The notes: a model not told the origin generated them from the sequence alone. 50,515 nt of DNA from Mycetohabitans rhizoxinica HKI 454 (GCF_000198775.1 NC_014722.1:722533-773047); one strand, 5' to 3'. Positions 27,211 through 38,723 are shown, counted from the first letter of the stretch. Program-made: numbers and translations.

Positions 27211-28710
27211 ATGAATATCCATCCGGTGCGCAGATTCCTGCTCGCGGCCGCCATGGCCATCTGTATTCCCTTGGTGTCCCCGTGCGCAGCCGCGGCGCCA
27301 GCTGCTGCCAGCCTGCCAGATTTCACGGATCTGGTCGATAAGGTCGGCCCGGCGGTCGTCAATATCCGCACCACGACGCATGCGCAGCAACAGGGCCCGA
27401 TAGGCGGCCTGCCCCCCGGGCTGGATGATGGCGGCGATATGGCCGAGTTCTTCCGGCGCTTCTTTGGTATTCCGCTGCCACAGCAGCCGGGCAAGCCGAA
27501 CCCGCCGCGCGGAGGGGGCGGAGGCGAGGATTCAGATCCGTCGGATTCAGAACAGAGCAGCGGAGTAGGTTCCGGCTTTATCCTGTCGGCTGACGGCTAT
27601 GTGATGACCAATGCGCATGTGGTGGATGACGCGGACACGATCTATGTGACGCTGACCGACAAACGCGAATTCAAGGCAAAGTTGATCGGCGTGGACGAGC
27701 GCACCGACGTGGCGCTTGTGAAGATCAATGCGGCGAGCCTGCCGACGGTGACGATCGGCGATTCGAACAAGGTTCGGGTCGGGGAATGGGTCGTGGCGAT
27801 CGGCTCCCCCTTCGGGCTGGACAACACGGTCACGTCCGGCATTGTCAGTGCGAAGGGGCGCGATACCGGCGACTATTTGCCGTTCATCCAAACCGATGTC
27901 GCGGTCAATCCCGGCAATTCGGGCGGGCCGTTGATCAACATGCAGGGCGAGGTAATCGGCATTAACTCGCAAATCTACAGTCGTACTGGCGGTTTCATGG
28001 GGATCTCGTTTGCCATCCCGATCGACGAGGCAATGCGCGTCGCAGACCAGCTCAAGGTCAACGGACGAGTTGTGCGGGGGCGGATCGCGGTGGCGGTCGG
28101 CGAAGTGAGCAAGGACGTGTCGGACTCACTGGGGCTGCCTAAGGCGCAAGGCGCGCTAGTGTCCAGCGTCGAGGTGGACGGCCCGGCCGACAAGGCCGGC
28201 GTGCAGCCGGGGGACATTATCCTGAAGTTCAATGAGCGCACTGTGGATACGGCGACGGACCTGCCGCGGATGGTGGGCGAAACCAAGCCCGGTACCCGAG
28301 CGACGCTGACGATCTGGCGCAAGGGCCAGACGAAAGATTTGTCGGTCGTTGTGGCCGAGATGCAGCCGGACAAGACGAAGGCGCAGACTAGCCGCCGCAC
28401 GCCGCCGCGCGAGCGTGCATCGAACCAGCTTGGACTGGCGGTCAGCGATCTGTCGCCGGCGCAGCGCAAGGCGATGAATCTGGTCGGTGGCGTGCAGGTC
28501 GATGGCGTGCACGGCCCGGCGGCCCGCGCAGGGTTGCAGCGGGGCGACATCATCCTGCGAATCGGCGATACTGACGTCGCGAATACGAAACAATTCGAGT
28601 CGCTCGTGCAGCAACTCGATCCGCAAAAGGCTGCGGCGTTGCTGGTGCGCCGCGGCGACAACACGCAGTTCGTCCCAGTCAGGCCGCGGCTCGCGCCGGC
28701 ACAGAAGTAA
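27211..28710 (+). CDS. mucD: Periplasmic serine protease MucD/DegP
   Basis: 499 residues. Signal peptide with Ala-rich cleavage region (LVSPCAAAAPAAA). Trypsin-like domain with His136 (TNAHVV), Asp166 (RTDVALV) and Ser237 (GNSGGP), then two PDZ domains (about 290-380 and 410-495). It degrades or refolds damaged envelope proteins and is a member of the RpoE response. A Gly/Pro-rich loop (RGGGGGEDSDPSD) sits before the protease core, and the linker between the PDZ domains is Arg-rich. ATG 27211 is preferred to TTG 27199. Confidence 0.94.
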   Translation: MNIHPVRRFLLAAAMAICIPLVSPCAAAAPAAASLPDFTDLVDKVGPAVVNIRTTTHAQQQGPIGGLPPGLDDGGDMAEFFRRFFGIPLPQQPGKPNPPRGGGGGEDSDPSDSEQSSGVGSGFILSADGYVMTNAHVVDDADTIYVTLTDKREFKAKLIGVDERTDVALVKINAASLPTVTIGDSNKVRVGEWVVAIGSPFGLDNTVTSGIVSAKGRDTGDYLPFIQTDVAVNPGNSGGPLINMQGEVIGINSQIYSRTGGFMGISFAIPIDEAMRVADQLKVNGRVVRGRIAVAVGEVSKDVSDSLGLPKAQGALVSSVEVDGPADKAGVQPGDIILKFNERTVDTATDLPRMVGETKPGTRATLTIWRKGQTKDLSVVVAEMQPDKTKAQTSRRTPPRERASNQLGLAVSDLSPAQRKAMNLVGGVQVDGVHGPAARAGLQRGDIILRIGDTDVANTKQFESLVQQLDPQKAAALLVRRGDNTQFVPVRPRLAPAQK

Positions 28711-28726
28711 TGCGGGCCGACGCTCG

Positions 28727-29023
28727 ATGATGGCGCACGGCTCGCGCCGCCTGCCTCGCCTGACGCTGTACGGCCGCGCCTGGTGTCATTTGTGCGACGA
28801 CATGCGGGCGCAGCTCGATGCACTGTGGCCGAGCACGAGCGGTATCGTCGTCGACGTGGTTGACATCGACGCGGATCCAGTGCTGCAAGCGCAGTATGAC
28901 GAGGCGGTACCTGTGCTGCTGCTGGACGGCGTCGAGTTGTGTCGCTATCGGCTCGATCCTGTGCGCGTCGCGCGGGCGTTGGCAGACTTCGATGCGGGGC
29001 GATGGCCTACGAGTCCAGCCTGA
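28727..29023 (+). CDS. Glutaredoxin-like protein
   Basis: 98 residues. Thioredoxin-fold start LTLYGRAWCHLCDDMRAQLD with a CHLC redox site, and PVLLLDGVELCRYRLDPVRV as the cis-Pro segment. Belongs to the glutaredoxin-like DUF836 group. Two ATGs (28727, 28730) are possible. Lies between mucD and lepA; a role in thiol redox is family-based inference. Confidence 0.85.
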   Translation: MMAHGSRRLPRLTLYGRAWCHLCDDMRAQLDALWPSTSGIVVDVVDIDADPVLQAQYDEAVPVLLLDGVELCRYRLDPVRVARALADFDAGRWPTSPA

Positions 29024-29121
29024 TCGATGCGTTTTCCGCTAAAATGCGCGGATTCTTGACTTTATCGCAAGGCGTGCTCCACTTTTGTCCGAGCGCGCCT
29101 TTTTCGCTTGATCGGCATTGA

Positions 29122-30915
29122 ATGGATCATATTCGTAATTTTTCGATCATCGCGCACATCGATCACGGTAAATCGACGCTTGCCGACCGCATCATCCAGT
29201 TGTGCGGCGGCTTGTCGGACCGCGAAATGGAAGCGCAAGTGCTCGATTCGATGGACCTGGAGCGCGAACGCGGCATCACGATCAAGGCGCAGACCGCCGC
29301 GTTGACGTACCGGGCGCGGGATGGCCGTGTCTATAACTTGAATCTGATCGACACGCCAGGCCACGTCGACTTTTCCTATGAAGTGAGCCGGTCGTTGTCC
29401 GCTTGCGAGGGGGCACTGCTGGTCGTCGACGCGAGCCAGGGGGTCGAGGCGCAGACTGTCGCAAACTGCTATACCGCGATCGAGTTGGGTGTCGAGGTCG
29501 TGCCGGTGCTCAACAAGATCGATCTGCCCGCGGCGAACCCGGACAACGCGATGGCCGAAATCGAGGATGTGATTGGCATCGACGCCACAGACGCAGTCCA
29601 GTGCAGCGCGAAGACCGGCCTGGGCGTGCAGGATGTGCTCGAGGCGCTAATCGCTAAGGTGCCGCCGCCCCGCGGTGACGCGCAGGCGCCGTTGCAGGCG
29701 CTGGTCATCGATTCGTGGTTCGACAATTACGTCGGCGTCGTGATGCTGGTGCGCATTATCAATGGCGCGTTGCGCCCGAAGGACAAGATCAAGATGATGG
29801 CGACCGGCGCGCAGTATCCGGTCGAGCACGTGGGCGTGTTCACACCGAAGTCGCAAAACCGTGACGTCTTGTCCGCGGGCGAGGTTGGGTTCGTGATCGC
29901 GGGCATCAAGGAGTTGACGGCCGCGAAGGTCGGCGACACGATCACCCATGCGGCGAAGCCGGCGGCTGAACCGTTGCCGGGCTTCAAGGAAGTCAAGCCC
30001 CAGGTGTTTGCCGGGCTGTATCCGGTCGAGGCCAACCAGTACGATGCGTTGCGCGAGTCGCTCGAGAAACTTAAGCTCAACGATGCGTCGCTGCAATATG
30101 AACCTGAGGTCTCGCAGGCGCTGGGCTTCGGCTTTCGCTGTGGCTTCCTAGGCTTGCTGCACATGGAAATTGTGCAGGAGCGGCTTGAGCGCGAATTCAA
30201 TATGGATTTGATCACGACGGCGCCGACCGTCGTGTACCAGGTGCTGATGCAGGACGGCTCGATGATGATGGTCGAGAACCCGGCGAAGATGCCTGAGCCC
30301 TCCAAAATCGCCGAGATTCGCGAGCCGATCGTGACGGTAAACCTGTATATGCCGCAGGACTATGTCGGCGCGGTGATTACGCTGTGCACGAGCAAGCGCG
30401 GCAATCAGGTCAACATGGCCTACCACGGTCGCCAGGTGCAACTCACGTACGAGATACCGATGGCCGAGATCGTGCTGGACTTTTTCGATCGGCTCAAGTC
30501 CGTATCGCGCGGCTACGCGTCGATGGACTATGAGTTCAAGGAATACCGAGCATCGGACGTGGTCAAGGTCGATATGCTGATCAACGGCGACAAGGTCGAT
30601 GCGTTGTCGGTGATCGTGCATCGGTCGCAGTCGCAGTATCGCGGCCGCGAGGTGGCCGCGAGGATGCGCGAAATCATTCCCCGGCAGATGTACGACGTCG
30701 CGATCCAGGCGGCCATCGGCGCGCACATCATCGCGCGCGAGAACATCAAGGCGCTGCGCAAGAACGTGCTAGCCAAGTGCTACGGTGGCGACATCACGCG
30801 CAAGAAGAAACTGCTCGAAAAGCAAAAAGAAGGCAAGAAGCGGATGAAGCAGGTTGGCAGCGTCGAGATTCCTCAAGAGGCATTTCTCGCTATCCTCAAA
30901 GTCGAAGACAAATAA
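29122..30915 (+). CDS. lepA: Elongation factor 4 (LepA)
   Basis: 597 residues. Ribosome-bound GTPase that acts on stalled or mis-translocated ribosomes. G1 is AHIDHGKST (residues ~11-19), G3 is DTPGHVDF, and G4 is NKID. The LepA-specific C-terminal domain includes [15 protein letters not shown]. Precedes lepB by 18 bases as in E. coli. Confidence 0.97.
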   Translation: MDHIRNFSIIAHIDHGKSTLADRIIQLCGGLSDREMEAQVLDSMDLERERGITIKAQTAALTYRARDGRVYNLNLIDTPGHVDFSYEVSRSLSACEGALLVVDASQGVEAQTVANCYTAIELGVEVVPVLNKIDLPAANPDNAMAEIEDVIGIDATDAVQCSAKTGLGVQDVLEALIAKVPPPRGDAQAPLQALVIDSWFDNYVGVVMLVRIINGALRPKDKIKMMATGAQYPVEHVGVFTPKSQNRDVLSAGEVGFVIAGIKELTAAKVGDTITHAAKPAAEPLPGFKEVKPQVFAGLYPVEANQYDALRESLEKLKLNDASLQYEPEVSQALGFGFRCGFLGLLHMEIVQERLEREFNMDLITTAPTVVYQVLMQDGSMMMVENPAKMPEPSKIAEIREPIVTVNLYMPQDYVGAVITLCTSKRGNQVNMAYHGRQVQLTYEIPMAEIVLDFFDRLKSVSRGYASMDYEFKEYRASDVVKVDMLINGDKVDALSVIVHRSQSQYRGREVAARMREIIPRQMYDVAIQAAIGAHIIARENIKALRKNVLAKCYGGDITRKKKLLEKQKEGKKRMKQVGSVEIPQEAFLAILKVEDK

Positions 30916-30933
30916 CCGAAAAACGGAATCTCC

Positions 30934-31845
30934 ATGAATTTTGCGCTGATCCTCTTCATCCTGGTTGTGTTGACCGGCATTGCATGGGTAGCGGACAAAC
31001 TGGTTTTTCTGCCTCAGCGCCGGCGGGCCGCGGATGCCGCCGCGCACGAGTTTGATCAGCAGCAACAGCGCATGGATGAGCGCTTTCGCGACGAAGACGC
31101 CGCCCGCACGCGGGCCAGGCTGCGCGAAGAACGGCTGCGCCAGCCGTGGTGGCTCGAGTATTCGGCAAGCTTCTTTCCGGTGATCTTGCTAGTATTCGTG
31201 CTGCGTTCATTCATTGTCGAGCCGTTCAAGATTCCGTCCGGCTCGATGGTGCCCACGCTGCTTGTTGGCGACTTCATCCTGGTCAACAAGTATGATTACG
31301 GGGTCCGCTTGCCGATCATCGACAAGAAGATCATCCCGAACCGAGACCCGCAGCGCGGCGACGTCGTCGTATTCCGCTATCCGAAGGACGAGTCGATCGA
31401 TTACATCAAGCGCGTCGTTGGCGTGCCGGGCGACGTGGTCGCGTATCAGGACAAGCACTTGACGATCAATGGTGAGGTGGTGCTCGAAGTGCCGCTGCCG
31501 GATTATCTGGATGAGGACCGGCTGTCAATGGGGCAGCCGGCCAAATACGTCAAGCAGTACAGCGAGACACTCGGGGGCAAGCGCCATGCGTTGCTCAACG
31601 ATCCGGCCGTGCCGCCGTTCGTGATTGGCGCAGACGATTATCCCTATCGCGACAATTGCCACTACAACGACCGTGGCGTGATTTGCAAGGTGCCGCCGGG
31701 CCACTATTTCGTGATGGGCGACAACCGGGACAATAGTGCCGACAGTCGCTACTGGGGCTTCGTGCCTGAGCGCAACCTGGTTGGCCGTGCGTTCTTTATC
31801 TGGCTGAACTTCTCGAACCTGAAGCGAATCGGCTCGTTCGAATGA
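30934..31845 (+). CDS. lepB: Signal peptidase I
   Basis: 303 residues. N-terminal helix (residues 3-27), a polar loop, a second helix (~78-92), then the periplasmic catalytic domain. Ser104 (PSGSMVPTL) and Lys159 (YIKRVVG) form the dyad, 55 residues apart as in E. coli. [16 protein letters not shown] is the conserved box E. Removes signal peptides from exported proteins, including those of mucB and mucD here. Confidence 0.96.
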   Translation: MNFALILFILVVLTGIAWVADKLVFLPQRRRAADAAAHEFDQQQQRMDERFRDEDAARTRARLREERLRQPWWLEYSASFFPVILLVFVLRSFIVEPFKIPSGSMVPTLLVGDFILVNKYDYGVRLPIIDKKIIPNRDPQRGDVVVFRYPKDESIDYIKRVVGVPGDVVAYQDKHLTINGEVVLEVPLPDYLDEDRLSMGQPAKYVKQYSETLGGKRHALLNDPAVPPFVIGADDYPYRDNCHYNDRGVICKVPPGHYFVMGDNRDNSADSRYWGFVPERNLVGRAFFIWLNFSNLKRIGSFE

Positions 31846-31895
31846 CGCCTGAGCGTTGCACGGCTCAGCCTGCTGCACGCGTTATACTTCTATCC

Positions 31896-33068
31896 ATGCC
31901 TTTGTCACCGCTGGAAAGCCGGCTGCACTACGAATTTCGCAATGCGGAATTGTTGCGGCAGGCGATGACCCACCGAAGCCACAGTGCCACGCATAACGAG
32001 CGGCTCGAATTCCTTGGCGATTCAGTCCTCAACTGCGTGGTGGCCGCCCTTTTGTTCCAACGTTTTGGCAAGCTTGACGAAGGCGACTTGTCCCGCGTGC
32101 GGGCGAATCTTGTCAAGCAACAGTCGCTGTACGAAATTGCTCAGGCGCTAAATATCGCAGAGGCGCTGCGGCTCGGTGAGGGGGAGTTGCGCAGTGGCGG
32201 CTTCCGGCGGCCATCGATCCTGGCCGACACGTTTGAGGCGGTGCTCGGCGCGATCTTCCTGGATGGAGGGTTCGACGCGGCGCAAACGGTGATCAAGCGT
32301 TTATATGTCCCTATTTTGGATCATATTGATCCGCGCACGCTGGGCAAGGATGCCAAGACATTGTTGCAAGAGTATTTGCAAGGGCACAAGATCGCATTGC
32401 CGAGCTACGCGGTGATCGCGACCACGGGCGCCGCCCACAATCAGCAGTTCGAGGTCGAGTGCACGGTGCCGAAGCTCGAGGTCAAGGTGTTCGGCACCGG
32501 CGCCAGTCGGCGCGCCGCCGAGCAGGCTGCCGCAAAAAAGGCGCTCGAAGAAGTGATGGCGGTGGCGCCGCAGCTGCTCGGCAAGCCGAAGCGATCGAAG
32601 AGTGCGGCACGCGCTGCCAAGCGCGAATCCGGGGACACACCGTCGCCTAGCACCGGGGTGCAGGGTGCACTGGATTTACGCCCCGCATTGGACCGCAAGA
32701 CCGAGCGGCTGGTGGGCCGCGCCGAGCGCGCCACGCATCCCGCCGAGCGGGCGATGCAGCCGATGGAGCGGGGAGGCAATGACCATGAACGCGTGAGCAG
32801 CGCGCCGTCGTCAAATGGCGTGCCGAGCGCCGTCGCGATGATGCGTGCCGCGCAGGCTGACCATTCGGTCGAGCGGGCGCCACGCCAGGCCGACAAGGGG
32901 GCCGCTGCGGCCACAGCGGTCGATGCGCCATTGGCCAAGGCAGCGGCAGCGATTGCCGCTACCACCGTGGTGGTTGCCGATGTGCCGGCCGGGTCCAGAC
33001 AGGCGCTCGATGAGCGTCGCGATACGGCGCCTCATCCGACGCCGCGCAAGGCCGATGCCGGCGCGTGA
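31896..33068 (+). CDS. rnc: Ribonuclease III with long C-terminal tail
   Basis: 390 residues, whereas E. coli RNase III has 226. The catalytic domain has [12 protein letters not shown] (residues 34-45) and [15 protein letters not shown]; the double-stranded RNA-binding domain covers ~155-225 ([18 protein letters not shown] ... [17 protein letters not shown]). The remaining ~165 residues are low-complexity, rich in Ala, Arg, Ser and Pro, and probably disordered. Processes rRNA precursors and double-stranded RNA. Upstream of era, as in most proteobacteria. Confidence 0.95.
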   Translation: MPLSPLESRLHYEFRNAELLRQAMTHRSHSATHNERLEFLGDSVLNCVVAALLFQRFGKLDEGDLSRVRANLVKQQSLYEIAQALNIAEALRLGEGELRSGGFRRPSILADTFEAVLGAIFLDGGFDAAQTVIKRLYVPILDHIDPRTLGKDAKTLLQEYLQGHKIALPSYAVIATTGAAHNQQFEVECTVPKLEVKVFGTGASRRAAEQAAAKKALEEVMAVAPQLLGKPKRSKSAARAAKRESGDTPSPSTGVQGALDLRPALDRKTERLVGRAERATHPAERAMQPMERGGNDHERVSSAPSSNGVPSAVAMMRAAQADHSVERAPRQADKGAAAATAVDAPLAKAAAAIAATTVVVADVPAGSRQALDERRDTAPHPTPRKADAGA

Positions 33069-33191
33069 GCGCGACCGCGCTAATGCGGCCCGTCGCAGCA
33101 TGGCCTGCCCGCGCTTTACCCTTTGAACCCGACAGCCGAGGTCGGGCGCTACGCGCCCACGTCAGCGATATTTTCTGCAGGTCCGCTTGCC

Positions 33192-34094
33192 ATGAATTCA
33201 ACTCTTGAACAAACTGGTTTCCGTTGCGGCATGATCGCGATCGTCGGGCGACCCAATGTCGGCAAGTCGACGTTGATGAACGCCCTCGTCGGGCAAAAGG
33301 TCAGCATCACGTCACGCAAGGCGCAAACCACGCGGCACCGGATTACGGGTATCCGCACGCTGGACGATGCGCAATTCATCTTTGTCGACACGCCCGGCTT
33401 CCAGACCCGGCACGGCTCGGCGCTGAACCGCTCGTTGAACCGCGCGGTCACCTCGACGCTGACCTCGGTGGACGTCGTGCTGTTCGTGGTCGAGGCTGGC
33501 CGTTATGGGCCCGACGACCAGCGGGTGCTGGAATTGATCCCGCCGTCGGTGCCGACGGTGCTGTTAGCGAACAAGATCGACAAGCTTTCGGACAAGAGCG
33601 CGCTGCTGCCATTTTTGAAAAGCACAGCGGCACTGCGCGCGTTCCGTGACGTCGTACCGATGAGCGCGAAGCAGCCGGACGACATCACGCGGCTGTTGAA
33701 GATCTTGCGGCCGTCGTTGCCGCTCGGTGAGCCGATCTATGGCGAGGACGAGTTGACCGACCGCAGCGAGCGATTCTTGGCGGCCGAGATCCTGCGGGAG
33801 AAAGTCTTCCGCTGGACCGGAGACGAGTTGCCCTACACGAGTACGGTACTGATCGACAAGTTCGAGCAGGAAGGCCGACTGCGGCGGATTTTTGCAACGA
33901 TCCTCGTCGATCGTGACAGTCACAAGGCGATGATTATCGGGCAGAAGGGCGCGAAGCTGAAGCAGATCAGCACCGAGGCGCGCCTCGACATGGAACAGCT
34001 CTTCGATGGTCGAGTTTATCTGGAGACGTTTGTGAAGATCAAGAGCGGCTGGGCGGACAACGAGGCGGGATTGCGCGCCTATGGGTACGAGTGA
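33192..34094 (+). CDS. era: GTPase Era
   Basis: 300 residues. The G domain has GRPNVGKST (G1), DTPGFQ (G3) and NKIDKL (G4). The KH domain at the C-terminus carries [22 protein letters not shown] and [19 protein letters not shown]. Binds 16S rRNA near the 3' end during 30S assembly. ATG 33192 follows an AGGT; an in-frame extension to 33123 lacks similarity. Overlaps recO by 14 bases. Confidence 0.96.
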   Translation: MNSTLEQTGFRCGMIAIVGRPNVGKSTLMNALVGQKVSITSRKAQTTRHRITGIRTLDDAQFIFVDTPGFQTRHGSALNRSLNRAVTSTLTSVDVVLFVVEAGRYGPDDQRVLELIPPSVPTVLLANKIDKLSDKSALLPFLKSTAALRAFRDVVPMSAKQPDDITRLLKILRPSLPLGEPIYGEDELTDRSERFLAAEILREKVFRWTGDELPYTSTVLIDKFEQEGRLRRIFATILVDRDSHKAMIIGQKGAKLKQISTEARLDMEQLFDGRVYLETFVKIKSGWADNEAGLRAYGYE

Positions 34095-35007
34095 CGTCTG
34101 GCCGGGTCAACCAGAGGAGGCCGGGCAACTCGATGCCGGCGTGGCACCCGGGCTGGCGCCCGATGGTGCGCCGCCGGGCGCGTCGGGTGCGTCAGGTGCG
34201 TCAGGTGCGTCGGGCGATGTTGCGCGGTCCGCGCCAGATGACACCGCGCCGACCCGTCGCCGCGCCGCCGCGCCGCGCTCGGGCCACCGTATCGCCGAGC
34301 AGCCGGGCTTCGTGTTGCACACTTACCCGTATCGCGAGACGAGCCTGATCATCGACGTGTTCACGCGCATGCACGGCCGTCTCGCGCTCGTCGCAAAGGG
34401 GGCGAAGCGGCCGCATTCGGCGCTGCGCGGCGTGCTGCAAACGTTTCAGCCGCTCGCGCTGTCATGGACCGGCAAGTCCGAAATGCGGACCTTGACCCGG
34501 GCTGAATGGGTCGGCGGGATGCGTCCGCTCGCCGGTGATGCACTGCTGTGTGGCTTTTACGTCAACGAGTTGCTCGTCAGATTCTGTGCACGGGAAGATC
34601 CGCATACCGCGTTGTTCGACCATTACTTGCTGACGTTGACGCGGCTCGCGCATGACGAACCGGCGGTGCAGGTATTGCGCTCGTTCGAGCGCGTCTTACT
34701 GCGTGAGACCGGCTATGCCATGTCGCTCGATCGGACCGTGGCGAGGCAGAATGTCGTGGCCGGGCGCTCGTATGTGTTCGACCCCGAGCGGGGCGTATGC
34801 GACGTCGAGATGCTCGAGCCTGACGCGCACGCGTTGCGCGGGCCGGTCATCGCCGGGCAAACGCTGCTTGACATGGAGCGCGACGATTATTCGCGTGCGC
34901 AGACCGTCGCGCAGAGCAAGACCCTGATGCGTTTTTTGCTGAATACTTATCTTGGCGGCGCGCCGCTTGCGACGCGCCAGATCCTGATCGACTTGCAAAA
35001 CCTATGA
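34081..35007 (+). CDS. recO: DNA repair protein RecO
   Basis: 308 residues. The N-terminal OB fold begins at residue ~75 ([20 protein letters not shown]), and the helical C-terminal domain follows. Helps RecR load RecA on SSB-coated DNA. It carries an N-terminal extension of ~70 residues not found in E. coli RecO: Pro/Gly/Ala-rich, with four GAS tripeptide repeats. The start lies within era. The stop overlaps the pdxJ start (ATGA). Confidence 0.93.
   Translation: MGTSDVWPGQPEEAGQLDAGVAPGLAPDGAPPGASGASGASGASGDVARSAPDDTAPTRRRAAAPRSGHRIAEQPGFVLHTYPYRETSLIIDVFTRMHGRLALVAKGAKRPHSALRGVLQTFQPLALSWTGKSEMRTLTRAEWVGGMRPLAGDALLCGFYVNELLVRFCAREDPHTALFDHYLLTLTRLAHDEPAVQVLRSFERVLLRETGYAMSLDRTVARQNVVAGRSYVFDPERGVCDVEMLEPDAHALRGPVIAGQTLLDMERDDYSRAQTVAQSKTLMRFLLNTYLGGAPLATRQILIDLQNL
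34177..34212 (+). repeat. 9-bp tandem repeat, four units, in recO
   Basis: Four in-frame units of GGTGCGTCA-like sequence encode Gly-Ala-Ser repeated in the disordered RecO N-terminal extension. Unit changes keep the frame, so copy-number variation would lengthen or shorten the linker without breaking the protein. Confidence 0.8.
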
Positions 35008-35768
35008 ACATCTTCTCGTCGCCAACGCCTGTTATCGAGTTGGGTGTCAACATCGACCATGTCGCTACGTTACGCAACGTGCGTGGTACGGCGTATCCTG
35101 ACCCGCTGCGCGCGGCGCTGCAAGCTGAGGCTGCCGGCGCCGACGCGATCACGCTGCATCTGCGCGAGGACCGCCGCCATATCGTCGATGCCGACGTGCG
35201 CGCGTTGCGGCCGTTGCTCAAGACTCGAATGAACCTGGAGTGCGCGTTGACGCAGGAAATGCTCGACATCGCCTGTGACGTGCGCCCACACGACGTTTGC
35301 CTGGTACCGGAAAAGCGCGCCGAGCTGACCACCGAAGGCGGATTGGACGTGGTTACACACTTCGACGCAGTCAAGGCGGCGAGCCGGCAACTGGCCGATG
35401 CGGGCACGCGCGTATCGCTGTTTATCGACGCCGAGCCGGAGCAGATTCGGGCGGCCCACGAAAGCGGCGCGCCGGTGATTGAGCTACATACTGGACGCTA
35501 CGCTGACGCGGATGATGACGCTCGGCAGTCACAGGAATTCGAGCGGATTGCCGCGGGTGTTGACTTGGGGCTGTCGCTGGGCCTGAAAGTCAATGCCGGT
35601 CACGGCCTGCACTATACCAACGTGCAGCGCATTGCCGCGCTCGATGGCATTGCCGAGTTGAACATCGGCCATGCCATCGTTGCGCATGCCATTTTTGCGG
35701 GATGGGACAACGCCGTGCGGGAGATGAAGGCGATCATCGTTGCGTCGCGCGTGGGCACGCGCGCATGA
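35004..35768 (+). CDS. pdxJ: Pyridoxine 5'-phosphate synthase PdxJ
   Basis: 254 residues. Condenses 1-deoxyxylulose 5-phosphate with 3-amino-1-hydroxyacetone phosphate in vitamin B6 synthesis. [17 protein letters not shown] is the typical start; also [41 protein letters not shown] and HAGLNY-like [12 protein letters not shown]. Overlaps recO and acpS by four bases each. Confidence 0.96.
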   Translation: MNIFSSPTPVIELGVNIDHVATLRNVRGTAYPDPLRAALQAEAAGADAITLHLREDRRHIVDADVRALRPLLKTRMNLECALTQEMLDIACDVRPHDVCLVPEKRAELTTEGGLDVVTHFDAVKAASRQLADAGTRVSLFIDAEPEQIRAAHESGAPVIELHTGRYADADDDARQSQEFERIAAGVDLGLSLGLKVNAGHGLHYTNVQRIAALDGIAELNIGHAIVAHAIFAGWDNAVREMKAIIVASRVGTRA

Positions 35769-36256
35769 GCACCGCAGCCGCGCCGATGGTGCCCCGCGCC
35801 GTCTATGGGATCGGCACGGACATCGTGCAAGTCAGTCGCATCGCCGCCGTGATGGAGCGTACCGGTGGCCGCTTTGCCGAGAAAATCCTCGGTCCGCAGG
35901 AACTGGCGGTCTATCGCGTGCGCGCGGCACGCTCGCACGTGCGCGGCGTGGCGTTCTTGGCCACGCGCTTCAGCGCGAAGGAGGCGTTCTCCAAAGCGAT
36001 CGGGCTCGGTATGCATTGGCCAATGACGTGGCGCGCGGTGCAGACGCTCAACGAGAAGAGCGGCAAGCCGGTGCTCGTCGCGTCGGGCGAGCTGGCCCGG
36101 TGGATGGCCGAGCGCGGACTTAGCGCACGCGTATCCGTCAGCGACGAACGCGATTATGCGGTGTCGTTCGTCATTGCCGAAGTCGGCGCGTCCATGGAGG
36201 GCCCCGATGCCGGGCCGATGGAGCGGCACGCAACCGACCTCAGGAACCCGAGTTGA
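35765..36256 (+). CDS. acpS: Holo-acyl carrier protein synthase
   Basis: 163 residues. Transfers phosphopantetheine from CoA to ACP Ser. [13 protein letters not shown] holds the Mg2+-binding Asp and [12 protein letters not shown] the conserved Glu/Lys. It is longer than E. coli AcpS (126) because of an N-terminal stretch and a ~25-residue C-terminal tail ([13 protein letters not shown]). ATGA overlap with pdxJ. Confidence 0.94.
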   Translation: MSTAAAPMVPRAVYGIGTDIVQVSRIAAVMERTGGRFAEKILGPQELAVYRVRAARSHVRGVAFLATRFSAKEAFSKAIGLGMHWPMTWRAVQTLNEKSGKPVLVASGELARWMAERGLSARVSVSDERDYAVSFVIAEVGASMEGPDAGPMERHATDLRNPS

Positions 36257-37290
36257 ACAATCGCAAGTGCCAATATGGTCCGGTGATGTTCGATGTCGCC
36301 GGCACTTCGTTGAGTCGTGACGATGTCCGCCGGATCGCCGATCCGCTGACCGGCGGCGTGATTTTGTTCGCCCGCAATTATGCAAGCCGCGCGCAACTGC
36401 TCGAGCTGACCGGCGCAATCCGCGATGTGCGCGACGACGTGATCATTGCGGTGGACCAAGAGGGCGGGCGCGTGCAGCGTTTCCGGGAGGATGGGTTCAC
36501 GTCGCTGCCGCCGATGCGCGTCCTGGGCGCGTTATGGAACGACGATGCACTCGCGGCGATTCGAGTGGCCACGGCGATCGGCTATGTGATGGCATCGGAG
36601 TTGCGCGCGAGCGGCCTCGACTTGAGCTTTGCACCGGTGCTTGACCTCGACTACGGGCACGCGAAGGCGATCGGCGATCGCGCGTTCCACGCGGATCCGC
36701 GCGTCGTCGCGCTGTTGGCCAAAAGCGTCGCACATGGCTTGGCGCTGGCCGGAATGGCAGCCTGCGGCAAGCACTTTCCGGGGCACGGCTACGTGGAGGC
36801 GGATTCGCATGTCGAGGCGCCTGTCGATACCCGCGCGCTCGACGAGATTCTCGGCTGCGATGCGCAGCCGTATCAATGGCTTGGGCTGTCGCTGGCCGCG
36901 GTGATGCCGGCCCACGTCGTCTATCCGGCCGTCGATGCCCGGCCGGCCGGCTTCTCGGGCGTGTGGCTGCAGCAGATCCTGCGCGGCAGGCTTGGGTTCA
37001 ATGGCGTGATCTTCAGCGACGATTTGTCGATGGAGGCGGCGCGCCAGGCCGGGACCACCGCCGAGGCCGCGCACGCGGCGCTCGATGCCGGATGCGACAT
37101 GGTGCTCGTGTGCAATCGTCCCGAAGACGCCGACGATGTGCTGCAGCGCCTGCGCGCGCGCGTCATCGATACGGCGTCCCGGCGCCGCATCAAGCGGCTC
37201 GCACCCCGCGGCGGCGCGCCAAAGTGGAGCGAACTGATGCGCCAACCCGACTATTGCCAAGCGCGCGAGCTGATCGACAGTCTGCGGTGA
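36253..37290 (+). CDS. nagZ: Beta-N-acetylhexosaminidase NagZ
   Basis: 345 residues with TTG start overlapping the acpS stop; the next ATG (36286) would remove part of the first strand. Cytosolic GH3 enzyme that removes GlcNAc from anhydro-muropeptides in peptidoglycan recycling. [16 protein letters not shown] carries the catalytic His, and [14 protein letters not shown] contains the nucleophile Asp. [12 protein letters not shown] is also conserved. Ends 14 bases from the convergent regulator gene, with no terminator between. Confidence 0.94.
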   Translation: MNNRKCQYGPVMFDVAGTSLSRDDVRRIADPLTGGVILFARNYASRAQLLELTGAIRDVRDDVIIAVDQEGGRVQRFREDGFTSLPPMRVLGALWNDDALAAIRVATAIGYVMASELRASGLDLSFAPVLDLDYGHAKAIGDRAFHADPRVVALLAKSVAHGLALAGMAACGKHFPGHGYVEADSHVEAPVDTRALDEILGCDAQPYQWLGLSLAAVMPAHVVYPAVDARPAGFSGVWLQQILRGRLGFNGVIFSDDLSMEAARQAGTTAEAAHAALDAGCDMVLVCNRPEDADDVLQRLRARVIDTASRRRIKRLAPRGGAPKWSELMRQPDYCQARELIDSLR

Positions 37291-37304
37291 ACGGGATGGC
37301 CGGC

Positions 37305-38664
37305 TTAGGTCACCTTCATTCGCTGAAGCTTGTTGTACAGCGTCTTGGGGCTGATGCCGAGCAGCGTCGCCGCCCGATGCCGGGTGCCGCCCACCGCATC
37401 GAGCGTGGCGCGGATCAACATCTCCTCGACATCGGCAAGCGGTGTGCCGACCGCGATCTGCACCTGGTTGCTCGATAGCGAACGGCCAGTGCGACCGCCT
37501 TCATTGTTCGGCGACAAGCTTTCGATCATGTCCTCGGACGCCTGATGTGCACGCTCGATCACGTCGCGCAATTCACGCACGTTGCCCGGCCACTCGTATT
37601 GGAACAGCTCGTGCACGCAGAGCGGGCTGAGCCGCTTGACCGACTCGTGGCGTTGGTTCAGCACGTCGACGAAATAAGTGGCCAACAGTTCGATGTCCTC
37701 GCCGCGCTCGCGCAGCGGCGGCAATATCAACGGCGCCACGTTCAGCCGTTGCAGCAGGTCGGCGCGCAGCGTGCCGCGGGCCAGCGCCTGCTGCGGCGAT
37801 TCGACGGTGGCCGCCACCACCCGGAAGTCGGCGCTTCAGATCGGTGGTGCCGCCCATCCGGCGGAACGTGCGCACGCCCAGCGCTCGTGCGAGTGCTTCC
37901 TGCTGCGCGGCGGGCAGCAGATCGACACGGTCGATGAACAGCGTGCCACCGGCCGCTCGTTCCAGCACGCCGGCTTCGTTCGTCTCCGCCCCATCGAATG
38001 CGCCGCGCTGGTGACCGAATAGCATGCTTTCCCACGGCTCAGCGCCTGCGTGACTGGCCGCCGCGCCGTCCAGCTTCACCAGCGGGCTTTTCTTGCGACG
38101 GCTCATCTCGTGCAGCGTTCGCGCGGCAATCTCCTTGCCTGTTCCCGGCTCGCCGACGATCAGCACCGCTGCCTCTGTCGGCGCGATACGCTCGATCGTG
38201 TCATAGACCTGTTGCATCGCCGCACCGCGGCCAATCATTGAGCCGAAGCGGCCGACCCGCCGCAATGCCGCACGCAGGTTTTGGACTTCCTCGGTAAGCT
38301 CGTATGGGCGCGGAATGCGCGCCAGCAGGCTGCGCAATCGCGGGATATTGACTGGTTTGAGTAGGTAATCCCAAATGCCGTGGCGTAGCCCTTCGATCGC
38401 GCTTTCTACCGTCGCGTTACCGGTCATTACGATGACCGGCGTCGCGCCGTCCGGCTGAGACGGCAGCGAGTGCAGCACGTCTAGCCCACTGCCGTCAGGC
38501 AGGTTTAAGTCGACCAGCACCACATCGGGAATAAACCGCTGCAACGCGGCGCGCGCTTCTACGAGCGTGGCTGCCGTGTCGACGGAAAAGCCATCAGTAC
38601 TCAGAATGGCCGACAATCCCGACAGGCTGTTAGGGTCGTCTTCAACGATTAGGGCGTGTGGCAT
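37305..38664 (-). pseudogene. Sigma54-type response regulator, frameshifted
   Basis: N-terminal receiver domain (acidic pocket Asp9/Asp10, phospho-acceptor Asp52, Lys103), AAA+ domain (Walker A GEPGTGKE at 171-178), then a Fis-type DNA-binding end (RAATLLGISPKTLYNKLQRM). One extra base at 37833, after Lys277, moves the second half into another frame; correcting it gives a continuous NtrC-type protein (GTTDLKADFRVVAAT). Two key motifs are unusual even before the lesion: the sigma54-contact loop GAFTGA reads GAFDGA (221-226), and the Walker B DE pair reads DR (245-246). So it may have lost sigma54 activation before the frameshift. Target genes unknown. Confidence 0.8.
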
Positions 38665-38723
38665 AGCGCGAAGAGGTATGATCTGCGGCGAATTTTTGAG
38701 CGCTGCGGTGGCGGTTCGGGGTG

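Noticed and set aside
29056..29085. TTGACT upstream of lepA as a promoter
   Set aside because: No acceptable -10 hexamer at 16-18 bases.
31856..31888. TTGCAC ... TATACT as promoter for rnc
   Set aside because: The spacer is 21 bases, too long for sigma70; rnc can be reached from the lepA-lepB transcript.
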